From: Cybelea sp963792005
GTDB taxonomy: Bacteria > Vulcanimicrobiota > Vulcanimicrobiia > Vulcanimicrobiales > Vulcanimicrobiaceae
Length of the DNA: 64,000 nt
Reading direction: 5' to 3'
Assembly: GCA_963792005.1 (NCBI GenBank)
Contig: CAWBUG010000002.1
Span: 1,550,001 to 1,614,000 of the forward strand
The notes below the pieces were generated by a model, which saw nothing but the letters and a program-made list of their open reading frames with translations, was not told the DNA's origin and ran no database searches. The translations under genes were made by a program, and so were the position numbers. Position 1 is the first letter of the stretch; the number at the start of each line of letters is the position of its first letter. This document shows positions 1 to 8,226 of this stretch, in pieces.

Positions 1-1
1 C

Positions 2-730
2 ATCGAATTCGAAAACGTCGTCTTCGCGTACGAGCCGGGACGCGACGTTTTACGCGGCGTCTCGTTTCACGTGCGTCCCGGCGAGGTTGCCGCGTTCGTA
101 GGTCCGTCGGGCGCGGGCAAGACGACGATCACGCAACTCGTGCCGCGCTTTTACGATCCGCAGAGCGGCCGCGTGCTCGTCGACGGTCACGACCTGCGTC
201 AGATTACGCTCGAATCGTTGCGCCGCGACATCGGCATCGTCACGCAAGAGACCTATCTCTTCCACGATACCGTCGCCAACAATCTCCGCTACGGCAATCC
301 GAATGCAACCGACGCCGACCTCGAAATCGCGGCGCGCGCCGCGAACATCGCCGACTTCATCGCGTCGCTCCCCAAGAACTACGACACCGTCGTCGGCGAA
401 CGCGGCCATAAGCTCTCCGGCGGCGAACGCCAACGACTCGCCATCGCGCGCGTCCTGCTCAAGGATCCGCGCATCTTGATCCTCGACGAAGCGACGAGTT
501 CGCTCGATTACGAGAACGAAGCGGCGATTCAGCGCGCACTCGAGGTCGTGATGCGGGGCCGTACCAGCCTGGTGATCGCGCACCGCCTCTCGACGGTATT
601 GGCCGCCGACGTGATCTTCGTGGTCGACGAAGGCCGAATCGTAGAGCAAGGCCGCCACGCGACGCTGCTCGCGCGCGGCGGCCTCTATTCACGACTCTAT
701 CGAACGCAGTTCAAAGATCTCTCGGCTTAA
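2..730 (+). CDS. ABC exporter, ATP-binding domain (5' truncated by window edge)
   Basis: This is the C-terminal nucleotide-binding domain of an ABC transporter; the reading frame is open through base 2, so the N-terminal membrane part lies outside the window. In order the sequence shows an aromatic A-loop (Phe-Ala-Tyr near the start), Walker A GPSGAGKTT, a Q-loop (TQETYLF), the signature LSGGERQR, Walker B ILILDEATSSLD and the H-loop histidine in VIAHRLSTV. The pattern matches the type IV (MsbA/multidrug/lipid) exporter family, where this domain is fused behind six membrane helices. The first in-frame ATG at 550 lies inside the domain, and the one-letter Met at base 71 is a GTG/ATG-like internal codon, not a real start. 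The substrate cannot be read from this part. It converges with the next gene, with stops two bases apart. Confidence 0.93.
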   Translation: MEFENVVFAYEPGRDVLRGVSFHVRPGEVAAFVGPSGAGKTTITQLVPRFYDPQSGRVLVDGHDLRQITLESLRRDIGIVTQETYLFHDTVANNLRYGNPNATDADLEIAARAANIADFIASLPKNYDTVVGERGHKLSGGERQRLAIARVLLKDPRILILDEATSSLDYENEAAIQRALEVVMRGRTSLVIAHRLSTVLAADVIFVVDEGRIVEQGRHATLLARGGLYSRLYRTQFKDLSA

Positions 731-732
731 CC

Positions 733-2028
733 TTATAACCGGTAGGCACACACGTTGAAGCTGGGGCCGCTGCCGCTCCAGCAAACGTTGAAGACCTCGC
801 CGTTCGCGATCGCTGGCGCCGCGTGAGTTCCCTGCGCGCCGCTGCCGAGCAGCTGCGTGCCCGTCGATGCGTCGTACGCGCAGAGTCCGGCGTAGCAACC
901 GGCATAAACGACGCCGTTTGCCACCGACGGCGGGCTGAGCACGTCGGCAGCCTGATTCCCTCCGCCTGCCGTAAAGAGGAGCTTCCCTTTGGCCGCGTTG
1001 AGCGCGTAAATCGGTCCGCCTTGATTTGCGCTGAAGTACACCTTGTTGCCCGCGATGGCCGGCGGGTCTTGGTCGGCGAAGTAATAGCCGCTCGCCGGCG
1101 TATAGTGCCAGATTTGCGCCCCCGTCGTCGCGTCGTACGCGTAGAAACTGCCGAGATTGTATTGGGCCGTCGTGGCGTACACGGTACCTCTTCCCACGGC
1201 CAGCGACGTGGCCAAGTTGCCCGGTCCGCTGCACCAGTTCAACGATCCGTTGCTCAATTGCAGCGAGCACACACCTCGATCGGTGCCGATGTACACGTTG
1301 CCGACGCTTACCGCCGGCACGCTCGACCCCATGCTGCCCGAAGGATTTCCACCGCCGGCAACGGTTTGCCACAACGTGCCGCCGGTCGAAGCGTCGAGAG
1401 CCACCAGATAGTCTCTTCCGTACGGGCCGCCCGAGCGATAGGCGAAGACGAGCGTGGAACCCGAAATGACCGGCCCCGTGACGATCGAGGGCTCGAGGGT
1501 ACAGTTGCAGTTCGCGTACCAAGTCCACTTCAGCTTTCCGGTGCTTGCGCTCAACGCACAGAGACCGGCTTGATTGCTGTTGCCGTCGGGGAAACACGGG
1601 GCGGCAAAGATTCTGCTGCCGGCGATCGCGATCCAACTCCCGGTTTCACCGTAATAGTACGTCTGAAAGCGCCACTTTTGGGTAGCCGATGCGATGTCGA
1701 TGGCGTAGAGGTAGTCGTCGCCGGAGGCGGCGTACGCCGTCGGTCCGTCGGTCAGAATCGGGGTGAGGATTCCGGCGCCGGTCGGAAACGACCACCCCAC
1801 CGAGAGCGTGCCGGCATTCTGAGTGCCGACGGTCGTCTCGGAGCGATTATCGCCGCTGTGCGTGGCGTCGAGTCCGGGTTGAAGCCAGCCGCGGAACGCG
1901 CGGGTAGCGGGACGGCTGTGCCGCGGTGCGGCGGCCGCGCCGCCGCTCGGAAGTGTGGCGGATCCGCCGCCGCATCCGGCGAGCGCTGCGGCGGTGGTGA
2001 GAGAAATAGCAAGAGGACGGAGCGACAT
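733..2028 (-). CDS. PQQ-like beta-propeller lipoprotein
   Basis: The 431-residue protein starts with a lipoprotein signal peptide whose lipobox LAGC places the lipidated cysteine at about residue 19, followed by a Gly/Ala-rich linker. The rest repeats short blocks with the look of PQQ-type propeller blades, such as YLYAIDIASATQKWRF, YLVALDASTGGTLWQT, FYAYDATTGAQIWHY and IYALNAAKGKLLF, each ending in an aromatic residue after a Ser/Ala-Thr-Gly turn. Such proteins act outside the inner membrane as binding scaffolds (BamB-like) or dehydrogenase-like proteins. No quinoprotein catalytic residues could be identified, so no enzyme activity is claimed. It resembles two other propeller lipoproteins in this window only in architecture. 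Confidence 0.85.
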   Translation of the reverse strand: MSLRPLAISLTTAAALAGCGGGSATLPSGGAAAAPRHSRPATRAFRGWLQPGLDATHSGDNRSETTVGTQNAGTLSVGWSFPTGAGILTPILTDGPTAYAASGDDYLYAIDIASATQKWRFQTYYYGETGSWIAIAGSRIFAAPCFPDGNSNQAGLCALSASTGKLKWTWYANCNCTLEPSIVTGPVISGSTLVFAYRSGGPYGRDYLVALDASTGGTLWQTVAGGGNPSGSMGSSVPAVSVGNVYIGTDRGVCSLQLSNGSLNWCSGPGNLATSLAVGRGTVYATTAQYNLGSFYAYDATTGAQIWHYTPASGYYFADQDPPAIAGNKVYFSANQGGPIYALNAAKGKLLFTAGGGNQAADVLSPPSVANGVVYAGCYAGLCAYDASTGTQLLGSGAQGTHAAPAIANGEVFNVCWSGSGPSFNVCAYRL

Positions 2029-2180
2029 ATTCGCCTCCCAGCAACGGATGGTTGCTTAGAGGCTAGCAGATTCGCCCGCCCCCGCGTATGTCGGAAACCC
2101 GCACGCCGGTACTGCGCGTACCGAACCGATCCGCCGGTTAGTCTCCCGGGGTCATTGCGCGCCGGCAGCGATGCCCAGAT

Positions 2181-2399
2181 TCACCTGGTAGATAGCGCCT
2201 TCACCAGCTTTATCGCCTGCACGCGATGTCCGGCCTTATCCGCAAGCGCCATATCGAGTTGCACCAGCGCGTCGTTGAGATACGAGCGGGCACTGAGCAT
2301 GTGCCCTTGAGCGGCTATCGTGACGCCCGTCCCCATTCCGACGAAGAAGACGAGCAACAGCAATGCAATCGGGCGAAGCCCTTGTTTGAGCGTATTCAT
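2181..2399 (-). CDS. Small single-pass membrane protein
   Basis: This is a 72-residue protein with a short basic N-terminus, one hydrophobic segment (LRPIALLLLVFFVGMGTGVTIAA) and an amphipathic Ala/Leu/Lys-rich tail that looks alpha-helical. I chose the ATG at 2399, which has GAGG just upstream; a TTG start at 2429 would add ten residues and touch the scoB stop. It lies directly downstream of scoB on the same strand and may be transcribed with scoA/scoB. No family is recognised. The tail could be a helical periplasmic domain. Confidence 0.6.
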   Translation of the reverse strand: MNTLKQGLRPIALLLLVFFVGMGTGVTIAAQGHMLSARSYLNDALVQLDMALADKAGHRVQAIKLVKALSTR

Positions 2400-2429
2400 G
2401 ACCTCAGCGTTCCCGATGAAGCGGCTCAA

Positions 2430-3098
2430 CTAACGTTCGCCCGGAATCTCCATGACCATGGGCTCGACCGGGACGTTGAGTTCCGGCTCCGTTGCGGCGC
2501 GCACCTCATCGAGCGAGACGCCCGGCGCGAGCTCGCGCAAGATCAGTCCGTCCGGTCCAACGTCGATGGTGGCCAGATCGGTGATGATTCGCCCAACGAC
2601 GCGTCTGCCGGTTAACGGCAGCGTACATTGCCGCAGAATCTTGTGAACGTTTCCCTTGGCGACGTGCTCCATCATCACGATGACGCGTTTGGCGCCGTGC
2701 ACCAGATCCATCGCGCCGCCCATTCCCTTCACCATCTTACCCGGTATCATCCAGTTGGCGAGATCGCCGTGCTCGGAGACTTGCATCGCGCCGAGTACCG
2801 CAAGATCGATGTGCCCGCCGCGGATCATGCCGAACGAGAGCGACGAATCGAAGAACGACGCGCCCGGAAGGACCGTCACGGTCTCTTTGCCGGCGTTGAT
2901 GAGGTCGGCGTCCTCTTCGCCCTCGAACGGATACGGCCCCATGCCGAGGATGCCGTTCTCGCTCTGCAGCGTCACCGTGACGTCCGACGCAACGTAGTTC
3001 GGTACGAGCGTCGGTAGCCCAATTCCGAGGTTGACGTATTGACCGTCGCGCAACTCTTGCGCGACGCGCGCAGCCAACTGAGTTCTGGTTAGCGCCAT
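2430..3098 (-). CDS. scoB: 3-oxoacid CoA-transferase, subunit B
   Basis: This is the beta subunit of a class I CoA-transferase, which moves CoA between succinyl-CoA (or acetyl-CoA) and a 3-oxoacid such as acetoacetate. At 222 residues it has the usual subunit B length. It has the family start LGIGLPTLVPNYV and the SENG motif around residues 46-49, whose glutamate (E47) forms the covalent glutamyl-CoA intermediate; downstream the GGHIDLAVLGAMQVSEHGDLANW block is conserved in the family. The start ATG follows the scoA TAG stop with no gap, so the two are translationally coupled. Substrate choice (succinyl versus acetyl donor) cannot be settled from sequence alone. Confidence 0.92.
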   Translation of the reverse strand: MALTRTQLAARVAQELRDGQYVNLGIGLPTLVPNYVASDVTVTLQSENGILGMGPYPFEGEEDADLINAGKETVTVLPGASFFDSSLSFGMIRGGHIDLAVLGAMQVSEHGDLANWMIPGKMVKGMGGAMDLVHGAKRVIVMMEHVAKGNVHKILRQCTLPLTGRRVVGRIITDLATIDVGPDGLILRELAPGVSLDEVRAATEPELNVPVEPMVMEIPGER

Positions 3099-3884
3099 CT
3101 ACTTGTCATCCTGAGCGGAGCGCCGAAGGCGCGAAGTCGAAGGGCGAGTCGTCACGCGCTCGATTCGTTTACCCTGTGCGCCGACGTGCACGATTCGCTG
3201 CACGAAGACGCCCGGCAAGTGAACCTGCTCCGGATCGATCGCGCCAGGTTCGACGAGCTCCTCGACTTCCGCAACGGTAATCTTTCCGGCCATCGCACAG
3301 AGCGGGTTGAAGTTACGCGTCGCTTTATGAAAGATCAAATTGCCGGCCCGATCGCCGATCGAGGCGCGCACGAGTGCAAAGTCGCAGACGATACCGGCTT
3401 CGAGCACGTACTCCCGACCGTTGAAGACGCGGGTCTCCTTTTTCGGAGAGGCGATGGCAACGCTGCCGTCCGGCTTGTAGCGCCACGGCAGGCCGCCGTC
3501 CGCGACGAGCGTCCCGTCGCCCGCCGGCGTGTAGAACGCGGGAATCCCGCAGCCGCCGGCTCGCAGCCGCTCGGCGAGCGTTCCCTGCGGAACGAGCTCC
3601 ACCTCGAGCTCACCGCTGAGGTATTGCCGCTCGAACTCTCGGTTCTCGCCGACGTACGAACCGGTCGTTCGCCGGATGCGCTTGTTGTCGAGCAAGACGC
3701 CCAGCCCCCAGCCGTCCACGCCGCAGTTGTTCGACACGGTGACCAGCTCCGAAGCACCCTGCTCGAGCAGCGCCTCGATGAGATTGTGCGGAATTCCGCT
3801 CAGCCCGAAACCGCCGACCGCAATCGACGCGCCGCTCGGGATGTCGGCGACCGCCTCTTCGCAGGAGGCATAGACCTTCTCCAT
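3099..3884 (-). CDS. scoA: 3-oxoacid CoA-transferase, subunit A
   Basis: This is the alpha subunit of the CoA-transferase, with the CoA-binding glycine motif GGFGLSGIPHNLIEALL at residues 24-40 and NNCGVDGWGLG further on. At 261 residues it is slightly longer than typical. The last 16 or so residues (TRPSTSRLRRSAQDDK) are not family sequence. They are translated from an intergenic-type repeat at 3104-3144 that supplies the C-terminus and the stop. It is divergent from the acyl-CoA dehydrogenase, which suggests joint use in short-chain acyl-CoA or ketone-body metabolism. Confidence 0.92.
   Translation of the reverse strand: MEKVYASCEEAVADIPSGASIAVGGFGLSGIPHNLIEALLEQGASELVTVSNNCGVDGWGLGVLLDNKRIRRTTGSYVGENREFERQYLSGELEVELVPQGTLAERLRAGGCGIPAFYTPAGDGTLVADGGLPWRYKPDGSVAIASPKKETRVFNGREYVLEAGIVCDFALVRASIGDRAGNLIFHKATRNFNPLCAMAGKITVAEVEELVEPGAIDPEQVHLPGVFVQRIVHVGAQGKRIERVTTRPSTSRLRRSAQDDK
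3104..3144. repeat. Dispersed intergenic-type repeat inside the end of scoA
   Basis: The segment begins TGTCATCCTGAGCGGAGCG and ends GCGCGAAGTCGAAGGG. This is the form of a short element found between genes in many unrelated bacterial genomes (recalled, not searched). At its centre is a perfect palindrome, GCGCC-GAA-GGCGC, at 3120-3132. Here it lies inside the coding frame at the scoA/scoB junction and encodes the C-terminal tail of ScoA. No second copy was noticed in this window. Confidence 0.6.
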
Positions 3885-3939
3885 GCCGCCCTAAATGCGC
3901 CGACGGAAACGCAGTGGCCTTCGTGGAACGTCTGCCGTC

Positions 3940-5115
3940 ATGACGACGGCACCGACTTCAATTGCAAGCAGCGACGAAGAGGCGATGATCCTCGCGATGG
4001 TTCGCGAGCTGGTCGCCGAGAAAGTCGCGCCGCGCGCCGCGGAGATCGACGCAACCGGCGAGTTCCCCTGGGATATCAAGGAACTCTTCGCGCAGAACGA
4101 CCTGCTCGGCATTCCCATCCCCGGTGAATACGGCGGCCTGGGCGGAACGTTTCTTACCTACGTCAAGGTGGTCGAGGAGATCGCGAAGGCCTGCGCGTCG
4201 AGCGCACTCATCGTTGCGGTTCAGGAGCTCGGCATGCTGCCGATCGTCATCGGCGGCAGCGACGAACAGAAGCGCCGTTTCTTACCGAAGATCGCTTCGG
4301 GCGAGCATCTCGTCGCCTACGCGCTAACCGAAGTATCGAGCGGATCGGACGCGCTCGGCTCGATGCGCACGCGCGCCGAGAAGCGCGGCGACAGCTACGT
4401 GCTCAACGGTCAGAAGATCTGGATCACCAACGGCAGTGTCGCCGACGTCGTTTGCGTCTTCGCCGTTACCGATCCGGCGGCCGGCTCGCGCGGCGTCACG
4501 GCATTCGTCGTCGAGAAGGGCACGCCGGGCTTTTCCGTCGGCAACACCGAGAAAAAGATGGGCATTCGCGGTTCTCCGACGGTCGAGCTCGTCTTTGCCG
4601 ATTGCGAGGTGCCCGCGGCGAATCGGCTCGGCGAAGAGGGCCAAGGGTTCAAGATCGCGATGAAAGTGCTCGACAAATCCCGTCCCGGTATCGCCGCGCA
4701 AGCGCTCGGCATTGCGGCGGGCGCTCTCGAATACGCAACCGGATACGCTAAGGAGCGCATCGCCTTCGGCAAGCCGATCGGTCAGCATCAAGGCGTGGGC
4801 TTCATGCTCGCCGATATGAAGACCGAAGTCGAATCCGCGCGACTTTTACTGTACGAAGCGGCCCGCCGTTGCGACGAAGGGGCCTCCGACGTGACGCTCT
4901 GGGCGGCGATGGCCAAGCTCAAATGCGGCGACGTTGCAATGTCGGTTACGACCGACGCGGTGCAGGTGCTCGGCGGCTTTGGATATTCGGCGGATTATCC
5001 CGTCGAACGCATGATGCGCGATGCCAAGATCACGCAGATCTACGAAGGAACGCAGCAAATTCAGCGCCTCGTCATCGCCCGCTCGCTCGTCGGCCGCGCA
5101 GCTGTGTCACCCTGA
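3940..5115 (+). CDS. Acyl-CoA dehydrogenase (short-chain/butyryl type)
   Basis: This FAD enzyme oxidises acyl-CoA to the 2-enoyl-CoA and passes electrons to ETF. The 391-residue protein carries the FAD/substrate motif YALTEVSSGSDALGSM, the WITNG motif, the RIAFGKPIGQHQGVGFMLADM block and the C-terminal VQVLGGFGYSADYPVERMMRDAKI. The catalytic base is Glu369 in IYEGTQ, at the position used by short-chain and butyryl-CoA dehydrogenases. An in-frame ATG at 3895 would add a basic 15-residue leader, so I prefer 3940, where similarity begins. It lies divergently from scoA/scoB with about 55 bases between, consistent with shared short-chain fatty acid catabolism. Confidence 0.93.
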   Translation: MTTAPTSIASSDEEAMILAMVRELVAEKVAPRAAEIDATGEFPWDIKELFAQNDLLGIPIPGEYGGLGGTFLTYVKVVEEIAKACASSALIVAVQELGMLPIVIGGSDEQKRRFLPKIASGEHLVAYALTEVSSGSDALGSMRTRAEKRGDSYVLNGQKIWITNGSVADVVCVFAVTDPAAGSRGVTAFVVEKGTPGFSVGNTEKKMGIRGSPTVELVFADCEVPAANRLGEEGQGFKIAMKVLDKSRPGIAAQALGIAAGALEYATGYAKERIAFGKPIGQHQGVGFMLADMKTEVESARLLLYEAARRCDEGASDVTLWAAMAKLKCGDVAMSVTTDAVQVLGGFGYSADYPVERMMRDAKITQIYEGTQQIQRLVIARSLVGRAAVSP

Positions 5116-5117
5116 CA

Positions 5118-5786
5118 CTAGAGGCGGGCGATGATGCGCGGCGTCGGGCAGAGGTGGTTGACGGGACAGCGATCGCAGAGCGGCGTCGGAGCTTTGCAGA
5201 CTTGACGTCCGTGCACGATCAGCCAATGCGTTGTGTCGCCCCACTTCTTTGGGGGAACGAGCGCGGTTAGGTCTTCTTCTACTTGGCGCGGCGTCGTACC
5301 GAGCGTGATTCCGAGCCGGTGCGCGACGCGAAAAACGTGCGTGTCGACCGCCAGCGCCTCGCCGTGGAATGCGGCGGCCATAACGACGCTCGCCGTTTTG
5401 CGGCCAACGCCGGCGAGCGACTCCAAATCTTCACGCTCGTGCGGCACCTTGCCGCCGAAGCGCTCGACGATGTCGCGCGCGCAGCCGATAATGTTCTTCG
5501 CCTTCATGCGAAAGAAGCCGCACGACTTGATGATCTTTTCGACGTCGGGCTGACGCGCTCGGGCGAGTTTTTCGGCCGTTGGATACTTCGCGAAGAGTGC
5601 CGGCGTCGTCGCGTTCACGCGGGCGTCCGTGCACTGTGCCGAGAGAATCACCGCGACGAGCAGTTGAAACTCGCTGCCGTACTCGAGGGCAGTGACGGCG
5701 TGCGGATAGGTTCGTTCGAGAATTGCCAGCTGCTCGATCGCAACCTTGCGCGGCACCTTCTTCTTCGGAAACGGAATCCGTGGCAC
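5118..5786 (-). CDS. nth: Endonuclease III
   Basis: This bifunctional DNA glycosylase/AP lyase removes oxidised pyrimidines. At 222 residues it is of usual length. The helix-hairpin-helix LAGVGRKTASVV carries the catalytic Lys130, Asp148 sits in VDTHVFRVAHR, and the [4Fe-4S] ligands are Cys197, Cys204, Cys207 and Cys213 (spacing C-x6-C-x2-C-x5-C). It starts seven bases after the mutY stop, so the two base-excision glycosylases form one transcription unit. Its stop faces the acyl-CoA dehydrogenase stop two bases away. Confidence 0.96.
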   Translation of the reverse strand: MPRIPFPKKKVPRKVAIEQLAILERTYPHAVTALEYGSEFQLLVAVILSAQCTDARVNATTPALFAKYPTAEKLARARQPDVEKIIKSCGFFRMKAKNIIGCARDIVERFGGKVPHEREDLESLAGVGRKTASVVMAAAFHGEALAVDTHVFRVAHRLGITLGTTPRQVEEDLTALVPPKKWGDTTHWLIVHGRQVCKAPTPLCDRCPVNHLCPTPRIIARL

Positions 5787-5793
5787 GGCTCGG

Positions 5794-6705
5794 CTATTCT
5801 TGCAACGCGACGGATGTTCCGTCGTGCGTTACCAAGCCGTCGCGCGCCAGCGCCGCGACGAACTCGCGAACCTCATCCAGACTGCGTTCCGGGATCGCGG
5901 CGACGACGTCAGCGTGCAGGTCGATCAACGAGATCCGCTCGCCGGGCGGCAGCTCGCGCAGCCGGTCGACGATCCGTCCGCGGGCGTAGCGGGTAGTTTT
6001 CGCAAAGGGGATGCGCTCTTGCGGCGGTTGCCGGCGCATGGATGCCTTGCGCAGGAGCTCGAGCCGTGCGGCATCCACGGGGGCCGCGGCGCAATCGGCT
6101 CGCAACGGACAGAGCAGACATTTCGGCGCGCGTGCGGTGCAGATCGTCGCGCCGAGATCCATCAACGCCGAGTTCCAATCGTGCGCGAGTCCTGGCGGCA
6201 TCAGATCGCGGGCGAGCGCGTCCAGTTCGCGCGGCTCGGCCGCGTGAGGATACTCCAGGCCGAAGCGTAGCCGATTGAGTATGCGGCGGACGTTCGTATC
6301 GATCGGCGCGTCGTCGATGTCGAAGGCAAACGCGCGAATCGCGGCGGCGGTATACGCGCCCACTCCCGGAAGCGATCGAAGCGAATCGAGATCGTGCGGC
6401 AACGCGCCGCAGTAGCGCTCGACGACGGCCCTGGCCAGCCGGTGCAGACGCACGGCCCGAGCGTTATATCCAAGCCCCTTCCACTCGCGGACGACGTCGC
6501 TCGCGCGTGCACTCGCGAGAGCGCAGAAGCCGGGAAATCGTTCCACAAAGGCTTCGAACCTCGGCGCGACGCGATCGACTTGCGTCTGCGCGAGCATGAA
6601 CTCGCTCACGACGGTACGATACGGATCGCGCCCCGTGCGCCAGGGCAGCGTAGAGCGGCCGTGGCGACGATACCAGTTCAACAGCCGGCGCACGATCGAG
6701 GTCAC
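5794..6705 (-). CDS. mutY: A/G-specific adenine glycosylase (MutY-like), short C-terminus
   Basis: This glycosylase removes adenine mispaired with 8-oxoguanine. Glu35 in SEFMLAQTQV and Asp136 in PIDTNVRR are the catalytic pair. The HhH motif LPGVGAYTAAAI has Tyr118 where Nth has its lyase lysine, as expected for monofunctional MutY. Cys189, 196, 199 and 205 form the iron-sulfur site. At 303 residues it is shorter than typical MutY (about 350). The C-terminal 85 residues look like a small winged-helix rather than the Nudix-like 8-oxoG-recognition domain, so an identity as a HhH-GPD adenine glycosylase is certain only at family level. Its ATG overlaps the stop of the upstream regulator by four bases. 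Confidence 0.87.
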   Translation of the reverse strand: MTSIVRRLLNWYRRHGRSTLPWRTGRDPYRTVVSEFMLAQTQVDRVAPRFEAFVERFPGFCALASARASDVVREWKGLGYNARAVRLHRLARAVVERYCGALPHDLDSLRSLPGVGAYTAAAIRAFAFDIDDAPIDTNVRRILNRLRFGLEYPHAAEPRELDALARDLMPPGLAHDWNSALMDLGATICTARAPKCLLCPLRADCAAAPVDAARLELLRKASMRRQPPQERIPFAKTTRYARGRIVDRLRELPPGERISLIDLHADVVAAIPERSLDEVREFVAALARDGLVTHDGTSVALQE

Positions 6706-8165
6706 GAGCGCAGCGTTGCCATCGCTTCCCCGATGCGGCGAATGCCTTCGGGAATCTCAGGCCGGGCGACCGCCGTGAGCGCGAGCCGAAAGTAATGATC
6801 GCCGCCCGAGTTTGCGAAGAAGGCCTCGCCGAAGAGAAACGATGCGCCGAGTCGCTCGGCTGCATCGAGCAGGGCGCGCGCGCGCAGCTCGCGTGGGGTC
6901 GACGTCCAAAGATAGAAACCGCCCGAAGGCCGGCTTACCTTGAGCCCCGCGGGCCAGTGCCGCGCGATCGCGGTATCGGCGAGCGCACGCCGTTCGAACA
7001 GTTCGTCACGCAGTTGAGCGACGTGCGCGTCGTACCCGCACTCGAGATAGTCGGCGACCGCCGCTTGAACGTAAAGACTGGTCGCCATGTCGTAGGCCTG
7101 CTTGCGCAAGAGAAGCCGCTCGAGGATCGTCCGCGGCGCTGCGAGCCAACCGACGCGCAGACTCGGCGCAATCGTCTTGGAGAAGGTCGAGATGTAGACG
7201 ACGTGATCGGGCGCGAGCGCGACGAGCGGCGTGCCCGGCGGCGCCAGCGGACCGTACGGATCGTCTTCGACAATCGGAACGCCGGCGCGCCGCGCGATGG
7301 TCGCCAAACGCTCGCGCCGGTCGGCATTCATCGTTACGTTCGTCGGATTGTGCAGCGACGGCATCGTATAAATGAAGCGCGGCCGCCTGTTACGCAGCAC
7401 CGCCTCGACGTGATCGACCCGCATTCCGTCGTCGTCGACCGGCACCGAGATTGCCCGCAGTCCGTTGATCTGAAAGACTTGCAGCGCGCCGGGATACGAC
7501 GGCGATTCGACGACGATCTCGTCGCCCGGCTCCGCCAAGCTCTGCGCGATGATGGCGATGCCTTGGGTCGATCCGGTCAGCACGATGATGCTCGCCGGCG
7601 TAACGCTTCCGGCGCCGCGCGCACGCATGCGCTCGGCGATCGCCGCGCGCAGCGGCTCGTACCCCTCGGAGTCGCCGTACGAAAGAACGAAGCGTGGATC
7701 GCGCGCGACGCGACCGAAAGATTTCGCGAGCTCGCCGAGCGGCGAGGGCTCGTCGGGCGCGACGCCTTGGACGAACGAGATGCGTCCCGGCTGCGGCTTG
7801 GCGGCGAGCTCACCGAGAACGTTGGGGAACTCGCCGACGCGCCATGGCGGAAGCGTCACCCACCACGGGATCCCGGCGGCGCGCTCGGGCTGCCCGCCGC
7901 GCAACTGCGGAACGACCCGCGACCCCGAGCCGACCCGCTGCTCGATCAAGCCGTCGCCGACGAGCTCGCGGTAGGCGTGGACGATCGTGCTTCGGTTAAC
8001 GGCCAGTCGCTCGGCCATCGTCCGCTCAGGCGGCAGCCGGGTCGATTCGGGAAGCGTCCCGGCGAGGATCGCCTCGCGCAGGTGCTCGTAGATCTGGCGA
8101 TAGATCGGGACGATCGAATCTCGATCCAGCTCCGGCAGGAGTCCGGCCCATCCAATCCGCGCCAT
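6702..8165 (-). CDS. MocR-family regulator (GntR wHTH fused to PLP aminotransferase)
   Basis: The N-terminal 75 residues form a GntR winged helix (PIYRQIYEHLREAILAGTL, LPPERTMAERLAVNRSTIVHAY, QRVGSGSRV). A class I aminotransferase fold follows, with the cofactor lysine in YISTFSKTIAPSLRVGW. MocR proteins use PLP or an amino-compound PLP adduct as the signal for DNA binding. I place the start at the ATG at 8165, which has GGAG six bases upstream; ATGs at 8177 and 8186 are alternatives. It overlaps mutY by four bases and is divergent from lpdA by about 60 bases. Its targets are not known; the pdxS/pdxT operon elsewhere in the window is one candidate. Confidence 0.9.
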   Translation of the reverse strand: MARIGWAGLLPELDRDSIVPIYRQIYEHLREAILAGTLPESTRLPPERTMAERLAVNRSTIVHAYRELVGDGLIEQRVGSGSRVVPQLRGGQPERAAGIPWWVTLPPWRVGEFPNVLGELAAKPQPGRISFVQGVAPDEPSPLGELAKSFGRVARDPRFVLSYGDSEGYEPLRAAIAERMRARGAGSVTPASIIVLTGSTQGIAIIAQSLAEPGDEIVVESPSYPGALQVFQINGLRAISVPVDDDGMRVDHVEAVLRNRRPRFIYTMPSLHNPTNVTMNADRRERLATIARRAGVPIVEDDPYGPLAPPGTPLVALAPDHVVYISTFSKTIAPSLRVGWLAAPRTILERLLLRKQAYDMATSLYVQAAVADYLECGYDAHVAQLRDELFERRALADTAIARHWPAGLKVSRPSGGFYLWTSTPRELRARALLDAAERLGASFLFGEAFFANSGGDHYFRLALTAVARPEIPEGIRRIGEAMATLRS

Positions 8166-8226
8166 CGATCGCTCCATTTCGCCCATACCCTGGGGAACGC
8201 TCTCGCCCGGTGCGAAACGTGGGGCT

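Noticed and set aside
823..2310. Long plus-strand frame across the propeller lipoprotein
   Set aside because: It is the high-GC anti-sense shadow of a real lipoprotein gene, with a highly charged and Arg-rich product.
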